Positions 9,395 through 17,063 of a stretch of DNA of 46,064 nt are shown piece by piece (the stretch's first letter is position 1; every line of letters starts with the position of its first letter). The notes under the pieces were generated by a model that was not told the origin of the DNA, did not search any database, and was given only the letters and a program-made list of their open reading frames with translations. The position numbers were made by a program, and so were the translations under genes. The DNA lies in the NCBI GenBank assembly GCA_964520975.1, contig CAZFPA010000013.1, positions 1-46,064 on the forward strand. The letters run 5' to 3'. The stretch comes from CAZFPA01 sp964520975 (GTDB taxonomy: Bacteria > Bacillota > Negativicutes > Selenomonadales > Selenomonadaceae).

Positions 9395-9927
9395 TCTGCC
9401 CCCTTTCCGTTTCCATCAGCCAGCTTCTTCTCCAGCGCGCGGATCTCATCGCGATACTGCGCGGCTTTCTCGTATTCCTCATTCGCCACGCAGGACTCCA
9501 GCTTCCGGCGCAGCTGCTCCAGCGTATGCTTGAGCTCCAGCGCCCCGCCCGAACGATGCGGGATCTTGCCGCTGTGGATGCTCGCGCCATGGATGCGGCG
9601 GATGATCGGCTCAAGCTGATGGCGGAAGGTCTGATAGCAGACACTGCAGCCGATCTTGCCCGTATGGAGAAAATCGCTGTAGGACATGCCGCAATGCGGG
9701 CATACCATCTCCTGCACCTCGCGGCCGTCCGTTTCCTCCGCATGCTGCCCATTGCTGAAGATTCCCTTGAGGAAATCATTCACTGAGACATTCTTTTCCG
9801 GTTGCAGCATGAGATTGCCATATTTCGCCGCACAGCTCTCACAAAGATTCTTATCTATTTTTCCTTCCGGACTGATCTGCACGATATGCACACAGGCCTC
9901 ATTCTTTTTACAATCGTCACAAAGCAT
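9391..9927 (-). CDS. mcsA: McsA, activator of the McsB arginine kinase
   Basis: McsA is the zinc-binding partner and activator of McsB. The 178-residue protein has four CxxC motifs: CDDCKKNEAC at the N-terminus, CESC near residue 29, CPHC near residue 75 and CSVC near residue 94. A UVR motif follows at the C-terminus (LEQLRRKLESCVANEEYEKA and on), the type that contacts ClpC/UvrB-like partners. It is the second gene of the operon, 11 bases after ctsR. It overlaps mcsB by 4 bases, so the two are likely made in matched amounts. Confidence 0.95.
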   Translation of the reverse strand: MLCDDCKKNEACVHIVQISPEGKIDKNLCESCAAKYGNLMLQPEKNVSVNDFLKGIFSNGQHAEETDGREVQEMVCPHCGMSYSDFLHTGKIGCSVCYQTFRHQLEPIIRRIHGASIHSGKIPHRSGGALELKHTLEQLRRKLESCVANEEYEKAAQYRDEIRALEKKLADGNGKGAE

Positions 9928-9938
9928 AAAAACGCCTC

Positions 9939-10385
9939 CTATGAAAAATTCTCCAGGGTAATCAGCAGGGATTTGATGAGATGTACCCGATCCGCCGGCT
10001 CCATCTTGTTGTAAGCGGCAGTGACCACCTGCATGAACAGAGCGGCCTCGCGATTCGAGATCATCTGATGCTGCAGCAGATAGCGCACCATCGACTGCAC
10101 CTCGGCATACTGTGTCTCCTCATTGACCTTGCCCAGCATGTCCTGATAGATGAGATTCTGCAGCGGCACCTGCACAATGCGGATAAAGCCGCCAAGGCCG
10201 CGCCGGGACTCCACTACGAAGCCCTTATCCTGCGTAAACCGCGTACTCAGCACATAGCTGATCTGCGATGGCGCGCAGGAAATCTCATCGGCGATGTCCG
10301 TCCGCCGAAGTTCCACCTTGCCATTCTGCTGCTCAGCCAGCCGCCGCAGAATATACTCTTCGATTAAATCGGCTATATTACTCAT
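9939..10385 (-). CDS. ctsR: Heat-shock transcriptional repressor CtsR
   Basis: CtsR is the winged-helix dimeric repressor of clp and other class III heat-shock genes in Firmicutes; it is inactivated by heat and McsB. The 148-residue product starts MSNIADLIEEYILRRLAEQ, followed by the DNA-binding region (RRTDIADEISCAPSQISYVL, then the RGLGGFIRI wing with its temperature-sensing glycine-rich loop) and a helical C-terminal dimer domain. I take the ATG at 10385: GAGGGTG is 6 bases upstream, whereas the ATGs at 10391 and 10412 are placed worse. It is the promoter-proximal gene and has CtsR-like boxes in front of it, so it is expected to regulate itself. Confidence 0.95.
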   Translation of the reverse strand: MSNIADLIEEYILRRLAEQQNGKVELRRTDIADEISCAPSQISYVLSTRFTQDKGFVVESRRGLGGFIRIVQVPLQNLIYQDMLGKVNEETQYAEVQSMVRYLLQHQMISNREAALFMQVVTAAYNKMEPADRVHLIKSLLITLENFS

Positions 10386-10403
10386 TTTCATCACCCTCGC
10401 ATT

Positions 10404-10455
10404 ATTGACCATTTGACTTTTACTCTATTATATTTGACTATTTGACATTATGCAA
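10404..10455 (-). promoter_or_regulatory. ctsR operon promoter with two CtsR-like boxes
   Basis: On the minus strand, TTGCAT (10450-10455) and TATAAT (10427-10432) are 17 bases apart, a good housekeeping promoter. Two direct-repeat boxes overlap it. Box 1 (10433-10447) is TGTCAAA-T-AGTCAAA within the spacer; box 2 (10404-10418) is AGTCAAA-T-GGTCAAT just downstream of the -10. Both resemble the CtsR heptad repeat, but the two heptads are separated by 1 base rather than the 3 of the classic site. The layout is that of a repressor that blocks RNA polymerase. Confidence 0.8.
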
Positions 10456-10554
10456 GGCTTTTTTCTTCCGCAGAGACGTTTCCCATAAAAAGGATTTTAC
10501 TTTCCCCGGCACGAAATAAACCATGATATATTTTGCTATCCAAAGGAGTCTGTC

Positions 10555-12003
10555 ATGAACCAGGATTTTGCTGTTTTTTCTTCTATAAAGCTATCCGCTG
10601 CCAAAAAGGAACCGCTTTACGTGCAGCTCTATACAGGGCTGCACCAGCTCATCCAGGCAGGCCAGCTCTCCCCCGGCTATGCCCTGCCGCCCGTCCGCAA
10701 ATTCGCGGCCTGGCTCGGCATCAATCCCGGAACAGTTGTAAATGCCTACCATGAGCTGGAAAAGAACGGCTTTCTGTTTTCCCGGCGCGGCAGCGGCAGC
10801 TTCGTCGCCGAACCGCCCGAAAGCATTGATCAGGAACCTGTAGAGAGCATCGACGATATGGACGACAGCCTGCCGGACCCGGAGCTGCCGGACAGTGCCT
10901 TTGCCACGGCCATCAACATGAGCAGCATCTCTCTGAATCCGGATATTGTTTCCATCAAACAGTTCCGGGAACTCATTCTCAAGGTGCTCGACCGGGACCA
11001 GGCCCGCGCCTTTGGCTATCAGGAGAGCCAGGGATTCCTGCCACTGCGGGAATCCATTGCGGACTACCTCGCGGCCAGTGGCGTACATACGGATGCCGAG
11101 CGTCTGCAGATCATTTCCGGAGCCCAGCAGGGCATCGATATCACGGCCCGGGCCTTGCTGCAGCACGGTGACTGCGTATTCACCGAGGCACCTACCTACC
11201 CCGGCGCCATTGCCGCTTTCCGTTCCCGCGGCGCCAAAATCGTCGATATTCCGCTGGACCAGGACGGCATCGATCTGGAACAGTTGGAAAGCCGGCTGCG
11301 GCAGTTCCAGCCGAAGCTCCTCTACATCATGCCCAATCTCCAGAATCCCACCGGCATCACCTACAGCCCGGAAAAGCGGCGCCGCCTCATGGGACTCGCC
11401 CGCTACTATGATACCTTCGTACTCGAGGATGATTATATCAGCGAGCTGGTCTATCACAAGAGCCGCCTGCTGCCCTTAAAGGCCATCGACCACGATGACC
11501 GCATCATCTACCTCAAAAGCTTTTCCAAAATTTTCATGCCCGGACTGCGGCTGGCGTTTCTCTCCATGCCGCAGCGACTGGCTCATCGTTTCCTGAAGGT
11601 CAAGCACCTGGCGGACATTTCCACCTCCGGCCTCACCCAGCGGGTCTTTGACCTCTACCTGCGGGAAGGCATCTGGCAGAAGCATATCCGCGAGATCCGC
11701 CGCCTCTATGCCATTCAGTTTGCCTTTACCTGCCGGACCGCAGCGGCCCACCTGCCCAGAAGCCTGCACTGGCAACTCCCGCTCGGCGGGCTCTCACTCT
11801 GGATTACACTGCCACCGCATTGCACGGCGCCCCAGCTCACAGAGGCCGCCCGCAAAAACGGCCTGCTCATCACGGATGGCAGTGCCTTCTATCCCCGTGC
11901 CACCGACCACCACCATATCCGTATCAGCTTTGCTACTCTTTCACAGGAGGATATCGAAAAAGGCATCCGCCTGCTCGCCAGCCTGCTGCAGACCTATCTC
12001 TAA
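10555..12003 (+). CDS. MocR/PdxR-type GntR regulator with aminotransferase-like domain
   Basis: This 482-residue protein joins an N-terminal GntR winged helix (about 10-80, with PLYVQLYTGLHQLIQAGQL and PPVRKFAAWLGINPGTVVNA) to a class I aminotransferase fold. Its aminotransferase part keeps PNLQNPTG and the PLP lysine in the YLKSFSKIFMPGLRL segment. MocR-family regulators use PLP as an effector and often control vitamin B6, GABA or taurine genes. No such gene lies nearby, so the target is unknown. AAAGGAG lies 6 bases before the ATG. The gene is divergent from ctsR and ends just before a tRNA. A true aminotransferase role is unlikely given the DNA-binding domain. Confidence 0.9.
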   Translation: MNQDFAVFSSIKLSAAKKEPLYVQLYTGLHQLIQAGQLSPGYALPPVRKFAAWLGINPGTVVNAYHELEKNGFLFSRRGSGSFVAEPPESIDQEPVESIDDMDDSLPDPELPDSAFATAINMSSISLNPDIVSIKQFRELILKVLDRDQARAFGYQESQGFLPLRESIADYLAASGVHTDAERLQIISGAQQGIDITARALLQHGDCVFTEAPTYPGAIAAFRSRGAKIVDIPLDQDGIDLEQLESRLRQFQPKLLYIMPNLQNPTGITYSPEKRRRLMGLARYYDTFVLEDDYISELVYHKSRLLPLKAIDHDDRIIYLKSFSKIFMPGLRLAFLSMPQRLAHRFLKVKHLADISTSGLTQRVFDLYLREGIWQKHIREIRRLYAIQFAFTCRTAAAHLPRSLHWQLPLGGLSLWITLPPHCTAPQLTEAARKNGLLITDGSAFYPRATDHHHIRISFATLSQEDIEKGIRLLASLLQTYL

Positions 12004-12078
12004 AAGACAGCAGCGCAGGTGCCCGCTGGTCTTTCCGAAGTTTTTCCCTGCGATGCTCATATTTTTCTTGAAAAAGCC

Positions 12079-12106
12079 TTGCAATTTGTATCAGCTGTGC
12101 TATAAT
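12079..12106 (+). promoter_or_regulatory. Promoter of the first tRNA-Pro
   Basis: TTGCAA (12079-12084) and TATAAT (12101-12106) are 16 bases apart and end 14 bases before the tRNA. The stretch CTTGCAATTTGT is also found in front of the second tRNA-Pro copy. Confidence 0.75.
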
Positions 12107-12120
12107 ATTTATTGTGTTAG

Positions 12121-12197
12121 CGGGATGTGGCACAGTTTGGTAGCGCGCATCGTTCGGGACGATGAGGCCGCAGGTTCGAATCCTGTCATCCCGACCA
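12121..12197 (+). tRNA. tRNA-Pro (anticodon CGG), copy 1
   Basis: The 77-base cloverleaf includes an encoded CCA end. The acceptor pairs CGGGATG with CATCCCG, the anticodon stem CATCG/CGATG closes the loop TTCGGGA (anticodon CGG), and the T arm has GGTTCGAATCC. The D stem GCAC/GCGC has an A12-C23 mismatch where most tRNA-Pro have G-C. The gene is identical to the copy at 14994-15070. Confidence 0.95.
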
Positions 12198-12208
12198 TTG
12201 AAAGTCAA

Positions 12209-12238
12209 GGACTTGGAGTTTTCTCCGAGTCCTTTTTT
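12209..12238 (+). terminator. Terminator of the first tRNA-Pro
   Basis: GGACTTGGAG and CTCCGAGTCC form a 10-bp stem (one T-G pair) around TTTT, followed by TTTTTT. Confidence 0.9.
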
Positions 12239-12285
12239 GCTATACCACCGGATAGCGGAAATCTACGATAAAAGGAGTCCTCTGC

Positions 12286-13530
12286 ATGGCAGTCTACGGA
12301 ATCATCGCTGAATACAATCCCTTTCATAACGGGCACGCCTATCAGCTCGCCAAGCTCCGCGCGCTTGACCCGGACGCGGAATTCATCTGTGTCATGAGCG
12401 GCAGCTTTACGCAGCGTGGTGAAGCCGCCATCCTCGACAAATGGCAGCGGGCTGCACTCGCGATTTCCGGTGGTGCCGACCTCGTGCTCGAGCTGCCCTT
12501 CGCCTTTGCAGTGCGCAGCGCGCAGCATTTTGCCAGCGGCGGCACAGCCCTGCTTGACCGTCTTGGCCTCGTGGATTTCCTGTCCTTCGGCAGTGAATGC
12601 GCGGATGCCGCACAGCTGGAGAAGGCAGCGACCGCCGCTGAATCGCCGGAGATCAGCGCAAAGCTCCGGACGGGGCTGCACGCGGGTCTCCCCTATGCAG
12701 CAGCAATGAGCCAGGCCGTCGCTGCCCTGACCGGGATGAACGAGGCCGCTCTTCGCCAGCCCAACACCATCCTCGCTATCGAATACCTGCGCAGTCTGCA
12801 GCGCCTCCACAGTCCGATACGCCCGCTGCCGATTGAACGCAAAGCGGCGGCCTACCACGATACGACCATCCGGCAGGACATTGCCAGTGCCAGTGCCATC
12901 CGCCAGGAGCTTTCCCGGCCGCAGCCCGACACCGCCCTGCTCGCACAGGCATTGCCTCCCGCTTCCCTGCAGGCACTATCACAGGCAGCAGGCCTGCCCG
13001 TCATGGAACATCTGCTTCGACCACTGCTGCTGGCAATCTACGAGGCTACCCCGATCGGACTGCAACAGATCTATGGCATCCGTGAGGGCATCGAGCATAA
13101 GATCCTGGCGGCCGCAGCCAAAAGCGCCTCACTGGCGGAACTTGCCGCCAATATCCGCAGCCGTCGTTACCCGCTCAGCAGCATTCAGCGGCTTTTCCTC
13201 CATCTGCTGCTCCGGGTATCTGCCGAAGAAATCCAGCGCATGGATGCCTCCGGCCCGCTTTACGGCCGCGTACTGGCTATGAATGCCAACGGCTGTGGCC
13301 TGCTGCGCCACTGCAAGCATACAGCCTCGATCCCCCTCATAACAAAAACGAGCCAGTTCCTCACCACCACAGCCCGCGAACAGCCCGCAACGCTCACGCC
13401 GCTGCAGCAGATGCTCGCGCTGGATACACGCGCAACAGCACTCTACGGCCTCTGTTTTGAACGACCGGCCTCGCCGCGGATGGACTTTACGACTTCCCCC
13501 ATCGTACTGCCAAGGACAGGCCGTCAATAA
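12286..13530 (+). CDS. tmcAL: tRNA(Met) cytidine acetate ligase TmcAL (YlbM family)
   Basis: TmcAL activates acetate with ATP to make N4-acetylcytidine at the wobble base of elongator tRNA-Met. The 414-residue product has the nucleotidyltransferase-like start GIIAEYNPFHNGH with its HxGH motif (residues 5-17), then FICVMSGSFTQRGE, the ELPFAFAVRSAQHFA segment and FGSE, all typical of the family. AGGAG is 8 bases before the ATG. It is transcribed alone between two tRNA-Pro genes and faces nhaA. A likely substrate, an elongator-type tRNA-Met, is encoded at the right end of this window. Confidence 0.93.
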   Translation: MAVYGIIAEYNPFHNGHAYQLAKLRALDPDAEFICVMSGSFTQRGEAAILDKWQRAALAISGGADLVLELPFAFAVRSAQHFASGGTALLDRLGLVDFLSFGSECADAAQLEKAATAAESPEISAKLRTGLHAGLPYAAAMSQAVAALTGMNEAALRQPNTILAIEYLRSLQRLHSPIRPLPIERKAAAYHDTTIRQDIASASAIRQELSRPQPDTALLAQALPPASLQALSQAAGLPVMEHLLRPLLLAIYEATPIGLQQIYGIREGIEHKILAAAAKSASLAELAANIRSRRYPLSSIQRLFLHLLLRVSAEEIQRMDASGPLYGRVLAMNANGCGLLRHCKHTASIPLITKTSQFLTTTAREQPATLTPLQQMLALDTRATALYGLCFERPASPRMDFTTSPIVLPRTGRQ

Positions 13531-13561
13531 AGCATTTCCACACAAGATACCGGCATAAAAG

Positions 13562-13610
13562 AAAGCGCCGCAGCCTCCTGAACGTAAGTCCAGAGAAGCC
13601 GCGGCGCTTT
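13562..13610 (-). terminator. Terminator of nhaA
   Basis: A 10-bp perfect stem (AAAGCGCCGC at 13562-13571, GCGGCGCTTT at 13601-13610) encloses a 29-base loop that can partly fold. On the minus strand the stem is followed by TTTCTTTT, so it ends nhaA. It may also slow plus-strand transcription from tmcAL. Confidence 0.75.
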
Positions 13611-13620
13611 GCCATTCCCC

Positions 13621-14817
13621 TCAGCGGATGTATTTGAATACCAGCGTACCGACCATACCGGAAAGCAGTGACGCACTCACGATAGCCGTCTTGGCGGTGG
13701 TGAGCTGTCCCGCATCGCCAAAGGCCAGCGAGGCAATAAAGAGCGCCATCGTAAAGCCGATACCACCCAGAATGCCCGCCCCAGCAAAATGCGCGAGCCG
13801 CGTCTTTTCCGGCAGCTTTACAATACCCAGCCGAACCAGCGCGTACACACTGCCAAAGATACCCAGCGGCTTGCCTACACACAGGCCGAAGAGCACGCCA
13901 AGGCCAATCGGTGAGACCAGATTGCCAAAGCCAGCCAGGCTCAACGGAATCCCGGCATTGGCCAGTGCAAACACCGGCATGACAAGATACGCGGACCAGG
14001 GCGCGAGCTTATGCTCCCAGCGATACAGCGGGTAACGCTTCATGAAACGGGCCCGCCCTGCCGGAATCAAAAAGCCCAGCAGAACCCCGGCGATCGTCGG
14101 ATGGATGCCCGCCAGTAAAAAGGCGTACCATGCAGCAACGCCGCCAAAGAGATACGGAAGCACCGAATGGACGCCGCGGCGCGCCAGGAACCACAGCACC
14201 GCAAAAACAGCCATTCCGGCAGCCAAGGCCATTACCTGCAGTTTGGCCGTATAGAATAACGCAATGACCACAATGCCCCCCAGGTCATCTACAATCGCAA
14301 GCGCCGTGAGAAAAACTGCCACACTGCGCGGTGCATGACCGGCCGCAAAGGACAGGATCCCCAGTGCAAAGGCAATATCCGTAGCCATCGGAACGCCCCA
14401 GCCTCCCAGCGTAGGCTGTCCCAGGTTAAAGCCTGCATAGATGAGCGCCGGTACAACCATTCCCCCGACCGCGGCGGCAATCGGCAGCACCGTCGCTGAA
14501 AGGGATTTCAGCTCGCCAAACAGGAATTCCCGCTTGATCTCCATGCCGATGACAAAGAAGAAGAGCGCCATGAGACCATCGTTGATCCAGTGCAGCAGCG
14601 ATATGGACAGTGTGACATCGCCCCACCCCACGCAGAGCGGGTAGTGCAGCACGGCCTCATAGGCTGCCGCCCAGGGAGAATTTGCCAGTCCCATAGCCAG
14701 AAGCGCGCACCCCAGCAGCACAAGGCCACTCGAGGCTTCCTGACGGAAAAACTCCATAAAGGCCTCCGTCATGACGACCAGCCGATGCCCCACCATTCTG
14801 TGCAGCTTTTTTCTCAT
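13621..14817 (-). CDS. nhaA: Na+/H+ antiporter NhaA
   Basis: NhaA exchanges internal Na+ for external protons to hold pH and sodium. The 398-residue product has about twelve hydrophobic segments and the transport-site residues: ATDIAFALG (the Asp133 equivalent) and ALAIVDDLGGIVV (the paired Asp163/164). The start is uncertain: four ATG/TTG codons fall within 25 bases, and I chose the ATG at 14817 because GAGGGAG lies 9 bases upstream. The gene stands alone with its own promoter and terminator, between tmcAL and the second tRNA-Pro. Confidence 0.94.
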   Translation of the reverse strand: MRKKLHRMVGHRLVVMTEAFMEFFRQEASSGLVLLGCALLAMGLANSPWAAAYEAVLHYPLCVGWGDVTLSISLLHWINDGLMALFFFVIGMEIKREFLFGELKSLSATVLPIAAAVGGMVVPALIYAGFNLGQPTLGGWGVPMATDIAFALGILSFAAGHAPRSVAVFLTALAIVDDLGGIVVIALFYTAKLQVMALAAGMAVFAVLWFLARRGVHSVLPYLFGGVAAWYAFLLAGIHPTIAGVLLGFLIPAGRARFMKRYPLYRWEHKLAPWSAYLVMPVFALANAGIPLSLAGFGNLVSPIGLGVLFGLCVGKPLGIFGSVYALVRLGIVKLPEKTRLAHFAGAGILGGIGFTMALFIASLAFGDAGQLTTAKTAIVSASLLSGMVGTLVFKYIR

Positions 14818-14860
14818 ACGCATCATCTCCCTCAACAAATTCCCTAAACCATATATTTAT

Positions 14861-14888
14861 ATTATACATGAAAACTATATAATAGCAA
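14861..14888 (-). promoter_or_regulatory. nhaA promoter
   Basis: On the minus strand TTGCTA (14883-14888) and TATAAT (14861-14866) are 16 bases apart. The -10 lies about 44 bases before the chosen nhaA start. Confidence 0.6.
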
Positions 14889-14952
14889 AATACCTATGAT
14901 GAAAATATTCCCTGGTCTTTTTGGTGATTTCTCCAAGCCCTAAAAAAACTTC

Positions 14953-14981
14953 TTGCAATTTGTCCTTTTCCATAGTATACT
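14953..14981 (+). promoter_or_regulatory. Promoter of the second tRNA-Pro
   Basis: TTGCAA (14953-14958) and TATACT (14976-14981) are 17 bases apart. The CTTGCAATTTGT start is shared with the copy-1 promoter; the rest differs. Confidence 0.75.
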
Positions 14982-14993
14982 ATTACATGTTGT

Positions 14994-15070
14994 CGGGATG
15001 TGGCACAGTTTGGTAGCGCGCATCGTTCGGGACGATGAGGCCGCAGGTTCGAATCCTGTCATCCCGACCA
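14994..15070 (+). tRNA. tRNA-Pro (anticodon CGG), copy 2
   Basis: Identical over all 77 bases, including CCA, to the gene at 12121-12197, with the same CGG anticodon and the same A12-C23 mismatch in the D stem. It has its own promoter and terminator, whose sequences differ from those of copy 1. Confidence 0.95.
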
Positions 15071-15087
15071 TTATTTGGTCAATGAAG

Positions 15088-15115
15088 AGACGTTCTTTCG
15101 AGAACGTCTTTTTTT
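15088..15115 (+). terminator. Terminator of the second tRNA-Pro
   Basis: AGACGTTCT and AGAACGTCT form a 9-bp perfect stem around the stable tetraloop TTCG, followed by a run of seven T. Confidence 0.9.
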
Positions 15116-15130
15116 GCGCAAAAATAAGAA

Positions 15131-15182
15131 AGCCGCGGACAGGCTGGCTCTCCCCCAGGGGACTGCCAGCCTGTCCGCGGCT
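15131..15182. terminator. Bidirectional terminator with an 18-bp perfect stem
   Basis: The arms 15131-15148 and 15165-15182 are perfect 18-base complements (AGCCGCGGACAGGCTGGC on the left) around a 16-base loop. The T run after it on the plus strand (ATTTTT) is short; on the minus strand it is TTTCTTATTTTT. It closes the mqn-type operon and backs up the tRNA terminator. Confidence 0.8.
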
Positions 15183-15187
15183 ATTTT

Positions 15188-16033
15188 TCAGCCTTTATCC
15201 GAAATGTTATCATAAACATCTTTGAGTAATGTTTCCTTACGCAGGCCCAGGCATTCGCATTCCCGCTCATGGGCATCCACGCTGCGTATCGTATCAAGGA
15301 TGATCTCCCCGATCATCGGAGCATCGTTGTAGAAAATGTCCTTCATGGTATCATGGGACCATTCCTTCTGCACGCCTTCACCGTAGTTCACAACAAAGTA
15401 CAGACCGGCATAGCAGGCGCCGATCTCACGGGCCAGGTAGACCTCCGGTGCGATGCTCTGCCCCACGATGTCCGCGTGTCCCTGCATCATACTGATCTCT
15501 GCGGGGCTCTCGAAGTGGCGGCCATCAGTCACCGCGTAGGTTCCACGGGTGAATACGCGACCGGAAAACCGTTTTTTTGTGGAAGCGATAAGACTCCGGC
15601 GCATTTCTGGACACAGGGCATCCCGCATGATGAGCAGATAGCGTCCGTCCAGCATCACATCCTTGCGGACCGAAAGGTCCAGGTAGTCATCGGGGATCAT
15701 GAAATCCCGGGGATCCAGCAGATGGTTCACCGTGCCCACACCGCCCTCGGATATGATACGCTTGACGCCGGCCTCCCGAAAGGTCCAGAATACCTGCCGC
15801 GAGGCATCCGCCCGGGTCACGCCGCTGCGCCAGCCGTGCATGCGGCAGCAGAGCACCCGCTTTTCTCCCAGGGCAAAGAGCCGGAATGCCGGGCTTTTAC
15901 CGTAGGGAGTATCAAAATAGAGGTTATCCTCCAGGATTTTTACATCCGGGCTTTCACTGTTGGCGGGAAAGTTGCTCGACAGGGTTCCCGAGCCGCCCAC
16001 CACGGCAAAGTCCGCTTTTGGTATCGTATTCAT
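15188..16033 (-). CDS. MTAP/PNP-like purine nucleoside phosphorylase in the futalosine operon
   Basis: This 281-residue protein belongs to the MTAP/PNP (nucleoside phosphorylase family 2) fold: AVVGGSGTL at the N-terminus (phosphate loop), CRMHGW in place of the ARHG motif, GTYAVTDGRHFESPAEI, and SIAPEVYLAREIGACYAG. In the futalosine route a nucleosidase removes the purine from (amino)futalosine between MqnE and MqnC; position in the operon suggests this protein does that step. Where adenine-specific MTAP has TDYD, this protein reads VNYGEG. An Asn there recalls 6-oxopurine-specific PNP, so hypoxanthine rather than adenine could be the base. The ATG at 16033 is chosen because it matches the family start; the open frame extends 23 codons into mqnC. 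A plain MTA/purine salvage enzyme is the alternative. Confidence 0.75.
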   Translation of the reverse strand: MNTIPKADFAVVGGSGTLSSNFPANSESPDVKILEDNLYFDTPYGKSPAFRLFALGEKRVLCCRMHGWRSGVTRADASRQVFWTFREAGVKRIISEGGVGTVNHLLDPRDFMIPDDYLDLSVRKDVMLDGRYLLIMRDALCPEMRRSLIASTKKRFSGRVFTRGTYAVTDGRHFESPAEISMMQGHADIVGQSIAPEVYLAREIGACYAGLYFVVNYGEGVQKEWSHDTMKDIFYNDAPMIGEIILDTIRSVDAHERECECLGLRKETLLKDVYDNISDKG

Positions 16034-16037
16034 ACTG

Positions 16038-17063
16038 TCAGTCCATCCTTTTGATAATATTGTATTTCGTGTCCCGCTGCGCCGGGCGCCGACCGGCACC
16101 ACGGATCACATCAGCCATCTTATTGATGGACATCTCATACGAGGTGCCCGCTGCCCGTACGACATTTTCCTCCAGCATGATGCTGCCGAGGTCGTCCGCG
16201 CCAAAGCCCAGCGTAAGCTGACCGATGCGCTCCCCCTGCGTGACCCAGGAGCCCTGGATATGCGCAACATTATCCATATAGAGCCGGGTCATTGCCAAAG
16301 TCTTCATGTAGTCCCAGGAAGAGGTCTTCTCTCCGCCAAGTTCGGTATTGCCCGGCTGAAAGGTCCAGGTGATGAAAGCCCGGAATCCTCCCGTCTCATC
16401 CTGCAGCCGCCGGACCTTTTCCATGTGCTCGATGCGTTCGGCCAGGGTCTCTCCCAGTCCGATGACCATGGTGGCGGTACTCTCCATGCCGATGCTGTGC
16501 GCGCATTTCATCACATCCAGCCATTCATCGGTCGTGATTTTTTTCTCGCTGACCTGCCGGCGTACCCGGTCCACAAGGATTTCCGCTCCGCCGCCTGGCA
16601 GGGAATCCAGCCCCGCTGCCTGCAGGCGCTTGAGTGTCTCGGTGACCGTGAGGCCTGCCTGTCGCGCAAAATGCAGGATCTCCGTTGCCGTAAAGGAATG
16701 GATTGTAATATCATAATGGCTCTTGATCAGCCGCAGCATTTTCTCATAATAATCGAGGCCCAGCTCCGGATGACAGCCCCCCTGGATCATGACCTGCGTA
16801 CCGCCAGCTTCGACGGTCTCCCGCACCTTTTCCAGAATGGCATCATAGCTCAGCACATAGGCGTCCTTATGCCCCAGGCGCCGAAAAAAGGCGCAGAAGC
16901 GGCATTCGTTCACACAGACATTGGTATAGTTGATATTGCGGTCCACAATGAAGGTCACTGTATCATCGTAGCGCTGCCGCCGTTCAAAGTCTGCGGCCCG
17001 GCCCAGCTCGATGGGGCTGGCGTCGGTCAGCATCTCTACAGCCTGTTTTTCTTCCAGTCTCAT
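16038..17063 (-). CDS. mqnC: Cyclic dehypoxanthine futalosine synthase MqnC (radical SAM)
   Basis: MqnC cyclises dehypoxanthine futalosine in the alternative menaquinone pathway, using a 4Fe-4S cluster and SAM. The 341-residue protein carries the radical SAM motif in NYTNVCVNECRFCAFFRR, then GGTQVMIQGGCHPELGLDYYE, LPGGGAEIL, LQDETGGFRAFITWTFQPGN and DNVAHIQGSW. It ends with the conserved ADDLGSIMLEENVV and RPAQRDTKY. These are MqnC rather than MqnE or CofH hallmarks. The ATG at 17063 overlaps the upstream stop as ATGA. It is the third gene of the operon, followed closely by the phosphorylase-like gene. Confidence 0.9.
   Translation of the reverse strand: MRLEEKQAVEMLTDASPIELGRAADFERRQRYDDTVTFIVDRNINYTNVCVNECRFCAFFRRLGHKDAYVLSYDAILEKVRETVEAGGTQVMIQGGCHPELGLDYYEKMLRLIKSHYDITIHSFTATEILHFARQAGLTVTETLKRLQAAGLDSLPGGGAEILVDRVRRQVSEKKITTDEWLDVMKCAHSIGMESTATMVIGLGETLAERIEHMEKVRRLQDETGGFRAFITWTFQPGNTELGGEKTSSWDYMKTLAMTRLYMDNVAHIQGSWVTQGERIGQLTLGFGADDLGSIMLEENVVRAAGTSYEMSINKMADVIRGAGRRPAQRDTKYNIIKRMD

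Noticed and set aside
13562..13610. Inverted repeat with a long loop as a possible mobile-element end or regulatory RNA
   Set aside because: It sits exactly after the nhaA stop and is followed by T-rich sequence on the minus strand, so a terminator explains it.
15131..15182. The 18-bp perfect inverted repeat as a transposon remnant
   Set aside because: The stem-loop lies between convergent transcripts with T-rich flanks and has no target-site duplication or transposase remnant; a bidirectional terminator is sufficient.
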